This document shows, piece by piece, positions 61,891 to 64,000 of a stretch of DNA of 64,000 bases (position 1 is the stretch's first letter; each line of letters opens with the position of its first letter). The position numbers were made by a program, and so were the translations under genes. This DNA is from an uncultured Microbacterium sp. (lineage in GTDB: Bacteria > Actinomycetota > Actinomycetes > Actinomycetales > Microbacteriaceae). The stretch covers positions 248,001-312,000 of the forward strand of contig NZ_CALBRW010000017.1 in NCBI RefSeq assembly GCF_937927635.1, in the 5' to 3' direction. The notes below the pieces were generated by a model that saw only the letters and a list, made by a program, of their open reading frames with translations, was not told the origin of the DNA and searched no databases.

Positions 61891-63366
61891 ATGACGCTTC
61901 CCGCGATCTCGCACACCACCGATCCGTTCCCAGGAATCGCTGCAGACGCCGCAGTGCTCGTCATCCCCGACCCCGCCACCGCCCACGAGGCGCTGGACGG
62001 ATACCCGGGACTGTCCGCCGCCCTCGAGGGCATCGGATACAAGGGCACCGCGTCGGCAAGCACGCGCGTCCACGTTCCCGAGGTCAGCGACCGGCCGTTC
62101 GCCGTCGTCAGCGCCGGGTCCGCCCCGACCGCCGAGAGCGTACGGGATGCCGTGGCCACCGCCGTGCGCACGCTGACCGGCTTCGCCACGGTCTCGATCG
62201 GCTTCGCACCGGGCCTGGAGCAGTTCGCGGATGCCGCCGCCGAGGGCGCCCTGCTGGGCGGCTACCGCTTCGACGACTACCGTTCCGAGAAGAAGCCGCA
62301 GCGCGCGGATTCCGTGGTGCTGCACGCGCCCGCGATCGGTGAGCACGCGCTGGACGATGCCCGCATCGTGGCGGACGCCGTCGCGCTGGTCAAGGACCTG
62401 GTCAACATCCCCGCCGAGTGGCAGAGTCCGGCGCAGCTGGCACAGTCGGCGGCGGATGCCGTGTCCGGCACTCCCGTCGAGGTGGAGATCCTCGACGAGG
62501 CTCAGCTCTCCAAGCAGGGCTTCGGCGGCATCCTGGGCGTCGGGCGCGGTTCGGACCGCCCTCCGCGCCTGGTGCGCCTGAGCTACTCCCCTGCGAACGC
62601 CGTGCGCCACATCGCGCTGGTCGGCAAGGGCATCACCTTCGACACCGGCGGGCTCTCGCTGAAGCCGCCGACGGGCATGGTCGGCATGAAGTTCGACATG
62701 GCCGGGTCTGCCACCGTGCTGGCCACCACCCGCGCCATCGCGCAGCTGGGCCTGCCCGTGCGCGTCACCGCCTGGATGTGCATCGCCGACAACATGCCCT
62801 CCGGCCACGCCACGCGTCCCGGCGACGTGCTGCGGATGCTGGACGGCCAGACCGTCGAGGTGCTGAACACCGACGCCGAGGGGCGTCTGGTCATGGCCGA
62901 CGGCCTGGTCGCCGCCAGCCGCGAGCAGCCTGACGTCATCTTCGATGTCGCCACGCTCACCGGCGCCATCATCACCGCCCTCGGCATGCGCCACACCGGC
63001 GTGATGGGCGAGGAGCAGGCGGTGGCCGAGTACCTGGTCGCGGCCGAGACCGTCGGCGAGCCGGCCTGGCCGCTGCCGCTGCCGGAGTACATGGAGGACC
63101 TGCTCGAGTCGCAGATCGCCGACATGATCAACTCCAACATGGGCGACCGCTCCGGCGGCTCGCTGTTCGCAGGCCTCTTCCTGCAGCGTTTCGTCGGCCG
63201 CACCTCGGATGCCGCCGACGCGCCCCGCATCCCGTGGGTGCACCTGGACATCGCCGGCTCCGCCGAGCACAAGGGCTCGCCGTACGGATTCACGGAGAAG
63301 GGCCCCACGGGGGCCGCTGTCCGCTCCCTCATCGCTTTCGCCCGCGCATCCGTCAAGGAGGCATGA
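61891..63366 (+). CDS. pepA: Leucyl aminopeptidase (M17)
   Basis: A 491-aa cytosolic M17 aminopeptidase that removes N-terminal residues from peptides and needs two metal ions. The signature NTDAEGRL is at 326-333; metal ligands include K246 and D251 in VGKGITFDTGG. The N-terminal macro-like domain is variable, as usual. Its stop overlaps the lpd start region (ATGATG), and AAGGAGG inside its last codons serves lpd. pepA-lpd is a common actinobacterial order. Confidence 0.95.
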   Translation: MTLPAISHTTDPFPGIAADAAVLVIPDPATAHEALDGYPGLSAALEGIGYKGTASASTRVHVPEVSDRPFAVVSAGSAPTAESVRDAVATAVRTLTGFATVSIGFAPGLEQFADAAAEGALLGGYRFDDYRSEKKPQRADSVVLHAPAIGEHALDDARIVADAVALVKDLVNIPAEWQSPAQLAQSAADAVSGTPVEVEILDEAQLSKQGFGGILGVGRGSDRPPRLVRLSYSPANAVRHIALVGKGITFDTGGLSLKPPTGMVGMKFDMAGSATVLATTRAIAQLGLPVRVTAWMCIADNMPSGHATRPGDVLRMLDGQTVEVLNTDAEGRLVMADGLVAASREQPDVIFDVATLTGAIITALGMRHTGVMGEEQAVAEYLVAAETVGEPAWPLPLPEYMEDLLESQIADMINSNMGDRSGGSLFAGLFLQRFVGRTSDAADAPRIPWVHLDIAGSAEHKGSPYGFTEKGPTGAAVRSLIAFARASVKEA

Positions 63367-64000
63367 TGTCCGTGCACGAGTTCGATGTCGTCATCCTCGG
63401 CGGCGGCAGCGGCGGCTACGCCGCGGCGCTGCGCGCCAGCGAGCTGGGCAAGAAGGTCGCCCTGATCGAGAAGGACAAGGTCGGGGGCACCTGCCTGCAC
63501 CGCGGCTGCATCCCCACGAAGGCGCTGCTGCACGCGGCCGAGGTCGCCGATCACGTGCGCGGCGCGGCATCCGTCGGCATCACCGCCACGCTCGACGCGA
63601 TCGATGCGGCGGGGGTCACCGCCTACCGCGAGAACATCGTCGCCAAGAAGTTCAAGGGCCTGGAGGGGCTCATCAAGGCCCGCGGCATCACGGTGGTGGC
63701 GGGCGAGGGTCATCTCGAGAAGGACCGCTCGATCACGGTCGGCGAGGACCGCTACGTCGGCGCCGACGTGGTGCTGGCCACCGGCTCGTACAGCCGCACC
63801 CTGCCGGGCCTGGAGATCGGCGGACGGATCCTCACCAGCGAGCAGGCGCTCGAGCTGGGCGAGATCCCCTCCAAGGTGATCATCCTGGGCGGCGGTGTCA
63901 TCGGCGTGGAGTTCGCCAGCGTCTGGCACTCCTTCGGCGCCGACGTCACCATCGTCGAGGCTCTGCCGCATCTGGTGCCCAACGAGGACATCACGCTCAG
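63366..64000 (+). CDS. lpdA: Dihydrolipoyl dehydrogenase, 3' end cut by window edge
   Basis: The first 211 codons of a lipoamide dehydrogenase, the E3 flavoenzyme of pyruvate and 2-oxoglutarate dehydrogenase complexes. FAD-binding LGGGSGGYAAALRA is at 11-24, the redox pair C43/C48 in GGTCLHRGCIPTK, and the NAD-binding LGGGVIGVEFAS begins near 177. The start ATG at 63366 has AAGGAGG 4 nt upstream; an adjacent ATG at 63363 is too close. The gene continues past 64000. Confidence 0.95.
   Translation, partial: MSVHEFDVVILGGGSGGYAAALRASELGKKVALIEKDKVGGTCLHRGCIPTKALLHAAEVADHVRGAASVGITATLDAIDAAGVTAYRENIVAKKFKGLEGLIKARGITVVAGEGHLEKDRSITVGEDRYVGADVVLATGSYSRTLPGLEIGGRILTSEQALELGEIPSKVIILGGGVIGVEFASVWHSFGADVTIVEALPHLVPNEDITL

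Overview
The window is about 70% G+C and comes from a high-GC Gram-positive bacterium, most likely a Microbacterium-like member of the Microbacteriaceae. The evidence is the set of actinobacterial marker families (DUF3000, DUF3071/SepH, DUF3093, DUF3159, DUF3710, DUF4193, DUF7455), a bifunctional Rel, a PdxS/PdxT vitamin B6 route, many leaderless genes with a TANNNT box 6-7 nt before the start codon, and the recurrent word GCATCC/GGATGC. It is a chromosomal core region. I see no insertion sequence, prophage, integrase or CRISPR array. Both edges cut a gene: rel on the left and a dihydrolipoyl dehydrogenase on the right.

Layout. 1-8.3 kb (minus strand): yebC, then ruvC-ruvA-ruvB, yajC-secD-secF and rel, covering recombination, protein export and the stringent response. 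8.3-10.2 kb: a divergent pair, a DUF402 protein and an APH-type kinase. 10.2-14 kb: a vitamin B6 block, pdxS-pdxT divergent from a MocR/PdxR regulator and a pyridoxal kinase. 14-16.7 kb: thrS and a HIT protein behind a leader that encodes a short threonine-rich peptide. 16.7-17.4 kb: five tRNA genes in two divergent groups. 17.5-25.3 kb: single genes including an SPW membrane protein, an orphan MazF/PemK-like protein, an Amt ammonium transporter, YceI, ZapE, rhodanese plus SufE, and a membrane-anchored hydrolase. 25.3-39.5 kb: DUF3000, RNase D, a thiolase and FadB pair, a lipid and glycerol redox module (GMC oxidoreductase, lipid kinase, ADPS-like flavoprotein, TetR, GlpD), a second TetR and dxs. 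39.6-48.1 kb: aconitase, DUF3159, DUF3710, dut, DUF3093, DUF4193, SepH and a phosphodiesterase. 48.2-52.8 kb: convergent parC and parE. 53.2-60.7 kb: two complementary alanine-racemase-like genes, two ATP-grasp ligases, a MurJ-like flippase, a CofE-like ligase and sigA. 60.8-64 kb: PAC2 protein, leucyl aminopeptidase and lpd.

Two loci stand out. First, at 53.2-58.7 kb, one racemase-like protein has the PLP lysine but no C-terminal tyrosine motif. Its overlapping partner has the tyrosine domain but most of the barrel is missing and the lysine is arginine. They share an operon with an ATP-grasp ligase and lie opposite a second one, beside a MurJ-like flippase. A heteromeric racemase feeding a D-amino-acid-containing (type B) peptidoglycan cross-bridge is an attractive but untested reading. 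Second, thrS appears to be preceded by a leaderless 22-codon ORF with five threonine codons, which suggests ribosome-mediated attenuation.

The aconitase promoter also carries an iron-box-like element and a perfect 13-bp MarR-type palindrome. All functional statements come from reading the sequence; no database or structure search was run.
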